Assembly (NCBI RefSeq): GCF_007830185.1
Contig: NZ_VLKZ01000005.1
Coordinates: 140,605 to 204,604, forward strand
Direction of reading: 5' to 3'
DNA from: Halalkalibacter nanhaiisediminis
GTDB lineage: Bacteria > Bacillota > Bacilli > Bacillales > Bacillaceae_D
Length of the DNA stretch: 64,000 bases
Every line of letters begins with the position of its first letter. Positions within the stretch are counted from its first letter, which is position 1. The position numbers were made by a program, and so were the translations under genes. Positions 16,943 through 25,926 of the stretch are shown here, piece by piece. The notes under the pieces are model-generated. The model saw only the letters and a list, made by a program, of their open reading frames with translations. It was not told the origin of the DNA and did no database searches.

Positions 16943-17761
16943 ATGAGGAAGCAGACGATAATTGGATTCATTATTGTCATTATCGGTCTAAACATTTTAT
17001 TTGATGCGATGAATATCTCAACAGGATCCTTTGTGGCACCGCTCATCTTTTTTGCAATAGGAATGTTTTTTTATCAAAGAAAGCATACCTTTTTAAGTAT
17101 GTTTTTCTTTATTGTCAGTGCTAGCATTTTCTTTGATCAAATTCTTGGAATGAATTTGATTGGTTTGCTCATTGCCTTTGTCGCTCTTTATTATGGAATT
17201 CGTTTAGTTCGTTCGCCAAATAAGAAGAGAGAGCAAAAAGTAAAACATAAAAAACGAAGAAAAAAGGAGAAAGCGAAAGAAGACATTCAACCCGTTGAAA
17301 TAAAGGATCAGGAGATAGAAGGTGAGATAAAGCTACCACTTTCACTTAAAGAACCTTTTGAATATAACAATGTGGAACGCGAATTTTTAAAACCACCGAT
17401 CCGTCGTAATTGGATAGGTGATATTCACTATACAGGAGAAGCATTTGAGTTAAATGATTTAATGATCTGGAATGGGATTGGCGACGTGAGGTTAGATTTA
17501 ACAAAGGCAATGATTCCAGAAGGAGAGACCGTCATTATCGTTCAAGGGATGATTTGTCAAATTAATTTCTTTGTACCTGATGATTTGGCCGTCACTATTG
17601 TGGCATCTTCATTCATTGGGGAAGTTTCTTTATTTCACGAAAAACAAGATGGACTGAACCAGCAGCTTAGTGTCGCGACAAAAGGCTATAAGCAAGCTCC
17701 AAGACGGGTAAAGCTTGTTCTTTCTTCGGTCATTGGAGAAGTGAAGGTGAGAGCGGTATGA
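16943..17761 (+). CDS. liaF: LiaF, negative regulator of LiaRS
   Basis: LiaF holds the LiaS kinase in check until the envelope is stressed. The 272 residues show N-terminal hydrophobic helices (to about residue 90), a Lys/Arg-rich linker (KKREQKVKHKKRRKKEKAKE), and a C-terminal beta-rich domain. The domain includes GDIHYTGEAFELNDLMIWNG and SSVIGEVKV, typical of the DUF2154 cell-wall-active antibiotic response domain. The start at 16943 has AAGGAG upstream. The liaS start codon overlaps its stop. Confidence 0.9.
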   Translation: MRKQTIIGFIIVIIGLNILFDAMNISTGSFVAPLIFFAIGMFFYQRKHTFLSMFFFIVSASIFFDQILGMNLIGLLIAFVALYYGIRLVRSPNKKREQKVKHKKRRKKEKAKEDIQPVEIKDQEIEGEIKLPLSLKEPFEYNNVEREFLKPPIRRNWIGDIHYTGEAFELNDLMIWNGIGDVRLDLTKAMIPEGETVIIVQGMICQINFFVPDDLAVTIVASSFIGEVSLFHEKQDGLNQQLSVATKGYKQAPRRVKLVLSSVIGEVKVRAV

Positions 17762-18831
17762 GGAAGCGTTTGGCTCGATTACAGTGGCAATTTATTCGGC
17801 ATAGTTTCATTGTCTCGTTGCTAACATCTTTCTTTTTAATCTTTCTCGTTACATATGAAGATGACCGTGGCTTGCTTCTTGTCTTTGACAGAGACTTTGT
17901 TGGTATTCCCATTGCCATTTGGATGATCCTCGTCATTGTAGTTACTGGTCTAATGAGTGGATATATACAGGCTGCCCCGATAAGGAGACGAATTGATCAG
18001 CTTGTCCATGGTGCGACTCGTTATGAGCGCGGGACATTTTCCCATCGAGTTGAGGTGGAAGGAGAAGATGAGGTTGCGGAATTAGCAGAGAGAATGAATG
18101 GGATGGCACAGCATATTGAAGAGCAGGTCGCTTCGCTACAACGTTTATCAAAAGAGCGAGTCAAGATGCAAGAAACGGTGAAAAAAGCTGCGGTAACAGA
18201 AGAGCGCCAGCGTTTAGCAAGAGATCTACATGATGCTGTTAGCCAACAATTATTTGCGATTTCAATGATGACAGCGGCTATTAAACAAAATCTCCAAAAT
18301 ACCTCAGACTCAACGGCTGTTCAGGTGGCGATGGTTGAGAACATGGCTAATACAGCACAAGCGGAAATGCGCGCATTGTTGCTTCATCTTCGTCCAGCTC
18401 ATTTAGAAGGGAAAAGTTTAGAAGAAGGTATGCATACATTACTAAATGAGCTAGAACAAAAATACCAGGTGAAGGTTCATACAATTATTGATCAACAATT
18501 AAGTATACCAAGAGGGATTGAAGATCAGCTGTTTCGAATGATTCAAGAAGCGATTTCCAATGTACTCAGGCATGCGAAGGCGACACAACTTGAGTTTCAA
18601 ATGAGGCAAACGAGCCAAGAGTTGAAGGTGAAGCTCATTGATAATGGAGTTGGTTTCGATACGAAAATAGTTCACCAAGGTTCCTACGGCTTACATACAA
18701 TGCGTGAGAGGATCAATGAAATTGGTGGTACGTTACATATTGTCTCTGTTCCAGAAAAAGGAACGCAAATTGAAGCAAACATTCCAATAGCATGGAAGGA
18801 GGAACAAGATGATTCGAATACTTCTAGTTGA
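17758..18831 (+). CDS. liaS: Sensor histidine kinase LiaS
   Basis: A 357-residue membrane kinase has two transmembrane helices (about 13-32 and 51-70) with a very short external loop. A HAMP segment covers about residues 72-125. The phosphoacceptor domain contains RLARDLHDAVSQQL with His158, and a GHKL ATPase domain carries DNGVGFD. The small external loop is the intramembrane-sensing pattern that relies on LiaF. The start overlaps liaF, and liaR starts inside its 3' end. Confidence 0.93.
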   Translation: MRKRLARLQWQFIRHSFIVSLLTSFFLIFLVTYEDDRGLLLVFDRDFVGIPIAIWMILVIVVTGLMSGYIQAAPIRRRIDQLVHGATRYERGTFSHRVEVEGEDEVAELAERMNGMAQHIEEQVASLQRLSKERVKMQETVKKAAVTEERQRLARDLHDAVSQQLFAISMMTAAIKQNLQNTSDSTAVQVAMVENMANTAQAEMRALLLHLRPAHLEGKSLEEGMHTLLNELEQKYQVKVHTIIDQQLSIPRGIEDQLFRMIQEAISNVLRHAKATQLEFQMRQTSQELKVKLIDNGVGFDTKIVHQGSYGLHTMRERINEIGGTLHIVSVPEKGTQIEANIPIAWKEEQDDSNTSS

Positions 18832-19441
18832 TGATCATGAGATGGTACGAATGGGTTTGTCGGCATACCTTTCAACACAAATGGATATGTCTGTCGTTGG
18901 TCAGGCGAGTAATGGTCAAGAAGGGATCGATCTTGCCTTAGTAGAGAAGCCTGATGTGATCTTAATGGATTTAGTGATGGAGAAGATGGATGGGATTTGT
19001 GCAACTGCAGCTATTATGAAGATTTTACCTGAAACAAGGATCATTGTCCTTACAAGCTTTATTGATGATGAGAAGGTGTATCCTGTGATTGAAGCTGGTG
19101 CATTTAGTTACTTGCTTAAAACATCATCGGCAACAGAGATTGCTGATTCGATTCGGAGTGCAGCAAAAGGGGAGTCTGTTGTCGAAGCAAAAGTGACCAA
19201 TAAAATAATGCAGCGTATGAGAGGAGCAAAGGAAAAATACTTGCACGATTCGCTTACACCTCGTGAACGAGAGGTTCTTCAATTAGTAGGGGAAGGAAAA
19301 AGCAATCAAGAGATCGCTGACACTCTTTTTATTGGTATTAAAACGGTGAAGACTCATGTTAGTCATATTCTCCAAAAACTTGAATTAGACGACCGAACAC
19401 AAATGGCTGTTTATGCTCATCGATATGGTCTAGCCAAATAA
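18809..19441 (+). CDS. liaR: Response regulator LiaR
   Basis: A 210-residue NarL/LuxR-type regulator. The receiver domain has the phosphoacceptor Asp54 in VILMDLVME and the conserved Lys near 105 (YLLKT). The C-terminal LuxR HTH is LTPREREVLQLVGEGKSNQEIA. It activates the lia promoter when phosphorylated by LiaS. GGAGGAAC precedes the ATG, which lies 23 bases inside liaS. Confidence 0.94.
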   Translation: MIRILLVDDHEMVRMGLSAYLSTQMDMSVVGQASNGQEGIDLALVEKPDVILMDLVMEKMDGICATAAIMKILPETRIIVLTSFIDDEKVYPVIEAGAFSYLLKTSSATEIADSIRSAAKGESVVEAKVTNKIMQRMRGAKEKYLHDSLTPREREVLQLVGEGKSNQEIADTLFIGIKTVKTHVSHILQKLELDDRTQMAVYAHRYGLAK

Positions 19442-19480
19442 AAAACATGCGAAAGGGAGAGCCTATCGCATGTTTTTACT
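19442..19480. terminator. Bidirectional terminator between liaR and hmoB
   Basis: AAAACATGCGA (19442-19452) pairs with TCGCATGTTTT (19466-19476), and T continues after. Confidence 0.85.
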
Positions 19481-19487
19481 TATTCCT

Positions 19488-19970
19488 TTATCCTTTTAGG
19501 TGGTAAGTTGTGACAAAGGAAGGACGCGGAAAAATCGTTGTAGCAAGACCCTCTGCAGTACCACGTTTTTTGTGTGCATTTTGATAGGATTGTGATGTTT
19601 GCCAATTTGTAAATGATTCTTCATTCTCCCAAATCGTCATGACAACGTATGTATCATCATCAAGTGGACGGAGAATACGGATCGCTTTGAATCCAGGCTC
19701 TGTTTCCACTAGACCTGCGCGGTTTTTAAAGCGCTCTTCAAACGTTTCGCGACCTTCAGCACTGACAGGAATGTTATTCATCACGACATACCCATTGCTT
19801 GGAAGCTCGCCAGTTTCGCTGAAAATCTCGTAGCGTTTTGCTGATAGATCTTCATATGATTCACCTTCAAAAAAGAAAAGTGATCCAGAATCTCCTTCCA
19901 TTGTTAGACCATGATTTGGTAGTGTTGAATCCTCTGAAATTTCAATCGTTAATGCTTTTTTCAATGTCAT
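19488..19970 (-). CDS. hmoB: Haem-degrading monooxygenase HmoB-like
   Basis: A 160-residue protein has an antibiotic-biosynthesis-monooxygenase fold in its C-terminal half. The stretch ERFKNRAGLVETEPGFKAIRILRPLD, then TIWENEESFTNWQTS and AHKKR matches HmoB (YhgC) of B. subtilis, a haem-degrading enzyme. B. subtilis also has this gene beside pbpF and hemEHY. The ATG at 19970 is only about 2-3 bases from GGGAGGAA, so the TTG two codons later (19964) may be used. Confidence 0.85.
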   Translation of the reverse strand: MTLKKALTIEISEDSTLPNHGLTMEGDSGSLFFFEGESYEDLSAKRYEIFSETGELPSNGYVVMNNIPVSAEGRETFEERFKNRAGLVETEPGFKAIRILRPLDDDTYVVMTIWENEESFTNWQTSQSYQNAHKKRGTAEGLATTIFPRPSFVTTYHLKG

Positions 19971-20129
19971 TTCCTCCCGATTCTTGTTATGATGTGAAAC
20001 GAATCTGATTATAACTCGTAAATAAAGTGTAGCCTACAATAATAAAGACTGGCAACAGATAGCATTTTTTCTTTATTTCAACTAAAGTCTGAATTCGTTG
20101 TATAAATAAAAACAAAAGGTGGTGATAAT

Positions 20130-22277
20130 GTGCAAAAGAAAATAGTTATTGGTATTTCAAGTATTCTAGGAACGATTCTTTTAGCTCTTATTATTTATTT
20201 TGTGATTATTTTAGTCGGTGAATATGTTGTAAATGATCAAAGTTTAGTGATGAAAACAACGACGTCTCTTGTTGATGAAGAGGGAGTTGTTTTTTCGCAG
20301 CTTTTTATTGAAAATAGAGAGCTTGTCTCGATTCATGAGATTCCCGAACATGTACAAGATGCTTTTATTGCGATAGAGGATGCGCGTTTTCATGAACACT
20401 TAGGGATTGATTTTTGGGCGATTGGCCGTGCATTTTACCGTGATATATTAGCAGGTGCAGCTGTAGAGGGTGGAAGTACGATCACTCAGCAACTTGCTAA
20501 AAATGCATTTTTGACGAACGACAAGACGATCTTACGGAAAACGAAGGAAGTTCTTATCGCGATAAATATTGAACGTCAATATAGTAAAAATGAAATTCTT
20601 GAAATGTATTTGAATCGAATTTATTTTGGACATGGTGCGTACGGTATTCAAGCTGCTTCTAAGATGTATTTTAACAAGGATGTCAGTGAACTGTCGATCG
20701 AAGAAGGAGCATTGCTGGCGGGATTACCGAAAGCACCAAATTCTTATTCGCCACTTGTAGACCTAGAGCGTAGTAAGCAGCGACGTGATCTCGTTCTTGA
20801 TGTGATGCAAAGACAAGGGTATCTTGATGCAAATGAAGCTGTTCGGTTAAAAGGAAGAACCGTTACAGTTGATCATCATCGAATCATGGAGAATGAAGCG
20901 TATTTTACCTATATTGATATGGTGCTTGATGAAGCGGCAGAACGCTATATGCTTACAAATGAAGAGGTTTTGACTGGTGGATATAAAATTGTTGTTCCAA
21001 TGGATCGTCGCATACAGGAAGTATCGTTTGCAAAAATAAAGGAAGATCGCTTCTTTCCAGATGGAAATGAAGATGCTGAGACTGCGTTTGTACTGCTAGA
21101 TGCCAAGACAGGTGGAGTGCTTGCTGTTCATGGTGGCCGTGAATATGTGAGAAAAGGATTAAATCGAGTAGATGTCAAGCGTCAGCCAGGTTCTGCGTTT
21201 AAACCACTAGCTGTTTTTGCTCCTGCACTCGAAAACGGCGACTATCATCCTTATTCATTGTTAACTGATAAACTGCTTGAATACGGTGAAGGTTATACCC
21301 CTAGAAATTATGATAATGAATACACAGGTGAAATGACGATGTATGAAACAATGACGGACTCTGTTAATGCTCCAGCTGTTTGGCTGCTAAATGAAATTGG
21401 GATCGATTCTTCCATTGAAACGTTAGAGAAATTCGGTCTCACGATTCCAGATCGTGGTCTCGCTTTGGCACTAGGAGGGCTAGAAGAGGGTGTGACTCCG
21501 TTAGAGATGGCAGCGGCCTATCGTGTGTTTGCTGAAGGTGGCAAGCGAGTCGAACCTTATTTCATTAAAAGAATTTATAATCAAGATGGTGATAAAATTG
21601 GTGAAGCGGCGACGGTAGAAGAAGAGGTTGTCTCTACACAAACGGCTTGGTATATGACAAGAATGCTTGAGTCGGTTGTTAAGGAAGGGACAGGGCAAAG
21701 AGGCACAGTTGATACGGCTCTTGCTGGAAAAACAGGAACGACCTCTTATCCAGATGTAGAGGGAGCAACGATGGACGCTTGGTTTGCAGGCTATACTCCA
21801 ACCGTTGTTGGAGCTGTTTGGATGGGGTATGATGTGACATCAACAGACCGTTATTTGCGAGGTGGGAGTGGTTATCCGACAGCATTGTTTAAAGAGATCA
21901 TAAATGCATTACCTAAAGAAAAGCGAGAGGTGGCTTTTGCTAAGCCTGATGGTGTAAGTGAGCTTGAACCCCCAGTTGATTTACCAATCATTAATAATGT
22001 AACTGCGACTCTTGCAATGGGTGGAAGAGGTCTGATGAGCGTCGAATTAAATTGGTCAGCTCCGTCTGATAAACGAGTGTATTACCGTATTTATGAACGC
22101 CATCATAACGAACGTGAATTAATTGCCACTGTCGTTGGTGAGCAGCATTATTTCGTTGGCAGATTCAACCCGTTTTCCGAAAAACAGTACGAAGTCGTTC
22201 CCTATGACTCAACAACAAAACGAGAAGGAAAACGTTCAAACATAGCCGATGTGGAGGTACATTTAGGGTTTCATTAA
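20130..22277 (+). CDS. pbpF: Class A penicillin-binding protein PbpF
   Basis: A 715-residue bifunctional cell-wall synthase. The single N-terminal membrane helix covers about residues 5-28. The transglycosylase domain has EDARFHEHLGID and GGSTITQQLAKN. The transpeptidase domain has the SxxK motif in PGSAFKPL, an SxN motif in TDSVNAP, and KTGTT. A fibronectin-like tail of about 90 residues ends the protein. PBP2C of B. subtilis (714 aa) has the same design and neighbours. The start is GTG with AAAGGTGGTGAT upstream. Confidence 0.94.
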   Translation: MQKKIVIGISSILGTILLALIIYFVIILVGEYVVNDQSLVMKTTTSLVDEEGVVFSQLFIENRELVSIHEIPEHVQDAFIAIEDARFHEHLGIDFWAIGRAFYRDILAGAAVEGGSTITQQLAKNAFLTNDKTILRKTKEVLIAINIERQYSKNEILEMYLNRIYFGHGAYGIQAASKMYFNKDVSELSIEEGALLAGLPKAPNSYSPLVDLERSKQRRDLVLDVMQRQGYLDANEAVRLKGRTVTVDHHRIMENEAYFTYIDMVLDEAAERYMLTNEEVLTGGYKIVVPMDRRIQEVSFAKIKEDRFFPDGNEDAETAFVLLDAKTGGVLAVHGGREYVRKGLNRVDVKRQPGSAFKPLAVFAPALENGDYHPYSLLTDKLLEYGEGYTPRNYDNEYTGEMTMYETMTDSVNAPAVWLLNEIGIDSSIETLEKFGLTIPDRGLALALGGLEEGVTPLEMAAAYRVFAEGGKRVEPYFIKRIYNQDGDKIGEAATVEEEVVSTQTAWYMTRMLESVVKEGTGQRGTVDTALAGKTGTTSYPDVEGATMDAWFAGYTPTVVGAVWMGYDVTSTDRYLRGGSGYPTALFKEIINALPKEKREVAFAKPDGVSELEPPVDLPIINNVTATLAMGGRGLMSVELNWSAPSDKRVYYRIYERHHNERELIATVVGEQHYFVGRFNPFSEKQYEVVPYDSTTKREGKRSNIADVEVHLGFH

Positions 22278-22326
22278 AAGAACACACGTCGGCATAAAGG
22301 TTCAACATGTAACACTAAAAACGATC

Positions 22327-22368
22327 AAAAAGAATCACGTTATATTAACTACTAACGCGATTCTTTTT
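22327..22368. terminator. Bidirectional terminator between pbpF and the EAL gene
   Basis: A 16-bp stem with one mismatch (22327-22342 with 22353-22368). A-rich before and T-rich after. It overlaps the end of the EAL gene. Confidence 0.8.
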
Positions 22369-23583
22369 CGATTTATGCTTAGCAGGTCGTTTTAAGTCAA
22401 TGAAAAGATATGTATCTTCTCGGACGGGAAAGGAGAATGTCTGAATAAGCTCATTTGTCTCTATATCCGTGTAAGGGTCAGATAAAAAACCACTTTGATG
22501 GATCTCCATTTTGACAATATTTTTTAGAAAATAAGGTCGCCAGCTCCAGTTTTTATTACGATAATGCGCAAGGATGTGCCAACGACCATGTGTTTGCTTT
22601 AAGTGATTTCCAGACAACTGGTAACCGAGCCGATTACAGACATAAACTCGAAAGCAATGTTGGGGTAATCGTGCGCAAATTCGTTGGACATATTGATTAT
22701 AATCTTTTGTAAATGGAATGATTAAAAGCATACGTTTCAGTAAATGATTAAGCTCTTCTTCATAAGCGTATTGTTTTTCAAGACGTTCTGTTTCTTCTTG
22801 AATCATTTGCTCAAGTTGATCGTGAAACATGTCAACACTATCTACTGTTTCGATAGGCTTCGGCTTTGGTTTTGAAAAAAGATAGCCTTGATAATATTGG
22901 GCGCCATTTTTCCAGGCATTTTCGAGCTGGTCCGTTGTTTCAATCCCTTCAAATAAAAGCTGGGCGCCAATTCGCTCTGATAGAATGGATAAAGCATAGA
23001 GGACATCCCGATGAGATTGGCTATCTACACTATTTTTGACAAGATGTAAGTCGACTTTCAAAATGTGGGGTTGAAGCAAGGCAACTCTTTCTAAATTACT
23101 AAATCCTTTACCGAGATCATCGACTGCAATACGACAACCAAGATCACGGTATTTTGAGAGTCGTTCTAAGAAAGATGAGGCATCCTCTAAAAAATCCGTT
23201 TCTGTAATCTCTAATACAATTTGAGTTGGATGAATGTCTGCATGTGTATCGAAGAGACTTGTTAGCTGCTGAAAAAATAATGAATCTTCTTCAACAGTGA
23301 AAATTTCAGGATCGAGATTAAAGAAATAAGATTTTTGTATAAATGAAAATTGCTGAATCGTATTAAGGGCTTTTGTTCGAATGATTCGGTCCGTTCGTTG
23401 CTTTTGTGTAAAATCGATGCTGTCTTCATGAAAATAAGGTCCTAAGCTATAAATAGCATCATGATATAGATAACGTCCTAAAATTTCATAGCCTATAATG
23501 GAGCGTTGATCAGCTCCAACAATCGGTTGGAAGTATGGAAAAATGTTGCGTTCACCGACTGTTAATGGAAAGGGGCTACTCAT
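22345..23583 (-). CDS. EAL-domain protein, YkuI-like
   Basis: A 412-residue protein has an EAL domain over about residues 10-260 and a C-terminal alpha/beta sensory domain, the layout of B. subtilis YkuI. EAL domains hydrolyse or bind cyclic di-GMP. The signature reads EILGR, and the metal loop reads DDLGKG instead of DDFGTG. The other ligand positions appear present: Asn in FNLDP, ITE, the Lys-x-Asp of LKVD, EGIE and QGYLFSKP. Activity may be low, or the protein may act as a receptor. The ribosome site GGAGGAG is directly upstream. Confidence 0.85.
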   Translation of the reverse strand: MSSPFPLTVGERNIFPYFQPIVGADQRSIIGYEILGRYLYHDAIYSLGPYFHEDSIDFTQKQRTDRIIRTKALNTIQQFSFIQKSYFFNLDPEIFTVEEDSLFFQQLTSLFDTHADIHPTQIVLEITETDFLEDASSFLERLSKYRDLGCRIAVDDLGKGFSNLERVALLQPHILKVDLHLVKNSVDSQSHRDVLYALSILSERIGAQLLFEGIETTDQLENAWKNGAQYYQGYLFSKPKPKPIETVDSVDMFHDQLEQMIQEETERLEKQYAYEEELNHLLKRMLLIIPFTKDYNQYVQRICARLPQHCFRVYVCNRLGYQLSGNHLKQTHGRWHILAHYRNKNWSWRPYFLKNIVKMEIHQSGFLSDPYTDIETNELIQTFSFPVREDTYLFIDLKRPAKHKSKKNRVSS

Positions 23584-23927
23584 CTCTCTCCTCCTAGTTC
23601 GCCATCTTTCTGCGGCAGTCTCTCTACTATTGTGATATATTCTAACAGATTATTTGCCAGATGATGTCGAGAACGTCTGATAATCTAACAGGGTTTTATT
23701 TGTATACTCAAGCTTTAACATTCATCAATTTTATGACACTTTACCTGTTTGTCTATACAGGCATTTATTCGGTCATTATAGTAATAATGAATTATAAAAT
23801 GCATTTTTGCATGGCTTCAAGTAAAATAGAGATATTGAGAATTTTGTTAAAATAGGATTACTTTACGTAAGGGTACGCCACTAGTTGCGTTCATTTACGT
23901 AAGCTGATATGAAGAGAGGGTGTCACG
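23584..23927. promoter_or_regulatory. EAL gene / hemE intergenic region with paired TTACGTAA sites
   Basis: This 344-base gap has no supported gene. The palindrome TTACGTAA occurs at 23863-23870 and 23895-23902, 32 bases apart (about three helical turns), just before hemE. An inverted repeat AGATTAT...ATAATCT (about 23648-23686) has an inner CAGA/TCTG pairing. No confident promoter hexamers were found. Confidence 0.5.
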
Positions 23928-24971
23928 ATGAGTCAGAGTACGACTTTTAATGATCAATTTTTGAAAGCATGTAGAGGAGAAGCACATGATCATGTACCTG
24001 TTTGGTATATGCGTCAGGCGGGACGTTCACAGCCAGAATATAGAAAGATTAAAGAAAAGTATTCATTATTTGAAATCACTCACCAACCAGAATTGTGTGC
24101 ATATGTAACAAAGCTTCCAGTTGACCAATATAATAATGATGCAGCGATTTTATATAAGGATATTATGACTCCATTACCTGCAATCGGTGTCGATGTTGAG
24201 ATTAAAGCTGGAATTGGACCTGTTATTGAAAATCCGATCCGCTCAAAAGCAGATGTTGAAAGATTAGGCACCATTACGCCAAAAGAGGATGTACCTTATG
24301 TTCTTGATACGATTAAGTTACTTCGTGAGCAATTAACGGTTCCGCTTATTAGTTTCGGTGGTGCGCCGTTCACACTTGCGAGCTATATGATTGAAGGTGG
24401 TCCTTCGAAAAATTACAATAAAACAAAAGCATTTATGTACGCTGAACCTGAAGCATGGCATTTGTTAATGGACAAGCTTGGTGAAATGACGATTACGTAT
24501 GTAAAGTCGCAAATTGCAGCAGGTGCTCAAGCTATCCAAATTTTCGATTCTTGGGTTGGTACATTAAATGTGGCGGATTATCGTACATATGTAAAGCCAG
24601 TCATGAATAAAATTTTCACTGCATTGAAGCAAGAAAATGTTCCACTTATTATGTTCGGAGTTGGCGCAAGTCATTTAGTACAAGAATGGAACGATCTACC
24701 GTTAGATGTCGTTGGACTTGACTGGCGTTTATCCATTAATGAAGCGAGAAATCTTGGTGTAAAGAAAACGGTACAAGGTAATCTTGATCCTGCTATTCTC
24801 CTTTCACCATGGAACGTGATTGAAGAGCGTACGAAAGCGATTCTAGATCAAGGGATGCAAAGTCCAAACTTTATTTTCAACCTAGGACATGGTGTATTCC
24901 CTGAGGTGAACCCAGATACGTTAAAACGATTAACGGCTTTTGTACATGATTATTCAATGAACAAAAAATAA
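23928..24971 (+). CDS. hemE: Uroporphyrinogen decarboxylase
   Basis: HemE removes four carboxyl groups from uroporphyrinogen III to give coproporphyrinogen III in haem synthesis. The 347-residue sequence has the family start [17 protein letters not shown] and [16 protein letters not shown] and the C-terminal [12 protein letters not shown] motif. It is first in hemE-hemH-hemY; hemH starts 16 bases after its stop codon. Confidence 0.97.
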   Translation: MSQSTTFNDQFLKACRGEAHDHVPVWYMRQAGRSQPEYRKIKEKYSLFEITHQPELCAYVTKLPVDQYNNDAAILYKDIMTPLPAIGVDVEIKAGIGPVIENPIRSKADVERLGTITPKEDVPYVLDTIKLLREQLTVPLISFGGAPFTLASYMIEGGPSKNYNKTKAFMYAEPEAWHLLMDKLGEMTITYVKSQIAAGAQAIQIFDSWVGTLNVADYRTYVKPVMNKIFTALKQENVPLIMFGVGASHLVQEWNDLPLDVVGLDWRLSINEARNLGVKKTVQGNLDPAILLSPWNVIEERTKAILDQGMQSPNFIFNLGHGVFPEVNPDTLKRLTAFVHDYSMNKK

Positions 24972-24987
24972 TTCGAGGTGAATAAAA

Positions 24988-25920
24988 ATGACGAAGAAAA
25001 AAATAGGCTTGCTTGTGATGGCTTACGGGACACCGAGAAGTAAGGAAGAAATCGAACCTTATTATACACATATTCGTCATGGTCGCAAGCCTTCTGAAGA
25101 AGCATTGGAAGATTTGACAGAGCGCTACGAAGCAATTGGCGGAATTAGTCCACTTGCAAAAATTACAGAAGATCAAGCATTTGGTTTAGAAAAATATTTA
25201 AATGAGACTTATGATGACATCGAATTCAAGGCTTATCTTGGTCTTAAACATATTGATCCATTTGTAGAAGATGCTGTTGCCAAGATGAAAGAGGACGGGA
25301 TTGAAGAAGCAGTCAGTATCGTCCTTGCCCCTCATTTCTCAACATTTAGTGTTAAGTCTTATAATGGACGTGCACAGGAAGAGTCAGAAAAAATTGGCGG
25401 TCCAGTAATTCATAGTATTGAAAGCTGGTATCAAGAGCCGCTTTTTATTAACTACTGGGCTGACCAAGTAAAGCAAACGATGGCTAAGATTGAAGATAAG
25501 GAAAAATCCTGTGTGATTTTCTCAGCACATAGCTTACCTGAGAAAATCATTGCAATGGGCGATCCATATCCAGAGCAGCTTCAAGAAACAGCTGATCTTA
25601 TCGCAAGTGTTGCAGGTATTACGAATTATACGATTGGCTGGCAAAGTGAAGGGAACACACCTGACCCATGGATTGGACCTGATGTACAGGATCTAACTCG
25701 TGATCTTTATGAAAAGCACGGCTATACTTCACTCGTATACTGTCCTGTTGGCTTTGTTGCGGACCATTTAGAAGTTCTATATGACAATGATTATGAATGC
25801 AAAGTTGTCACTGATGAACTTGGGATAAACTACTACCGACCTGAAATGCCTAATGCAAAGCCTGAATTTATCAAATGCCTTGCAACAGTTGTTGAGAAAA
25901 AGCTTGCAGAGAAAGAGTGA
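24988..25920 (+). CDS. hemH: Ferrochelatase / coproporphyrin III ferrochelatase
   Basis: A 310-residue metal-inserting enzyme. The active-site residues are in FSAHSLPEK (metal-binding His) and in [17 protein letters not shown] (Glu). In Gram-positive bacteria the HemEHY order serves the coproporphyrin-dependent haem route, where this enzyme (CpfC) inserts iron into coproporphyrin III. The length and lack of a membrane anchor agree. TCGAGGTG lies upstream of the start. Confidence 0.96.
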   Translation: MTKKKIGLLVMAYGTPRSKEEIEPYYTHIRHGRKPSEEALEDLTERYEAIGGISPLAKITEDQAFGLEKYLNETYDDIEFKAYLGLKHIDPFVEDAVAKMKEDGIEEAVSIVLAPHFSTFSVKSYNGRAQEESEKIGGPVIHSIESWYQEPLFINYWADQVKQTMAKIEDKEKSCVIFSAHSLPEKIIAMGDPYPEQLQETADLIASVAGITNYTIGWQSEGNTPDPWIGPDVQDLTRDLYEKHGYTSLVYCPVGFVADHLEVLYDNDYECKVVTDELGINYYRPEMPNAKPEFIKCLATVVEKKLAEKE

Positions 25921-25926
25921 GTCTTC

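Noticed and set aside
23661-23855. A 64-codon plus-strand frame in the gap before hemE.
   Set aside because: No ribosome site, no recognisable family, and composition typical of AT-rich non-coding DNA.
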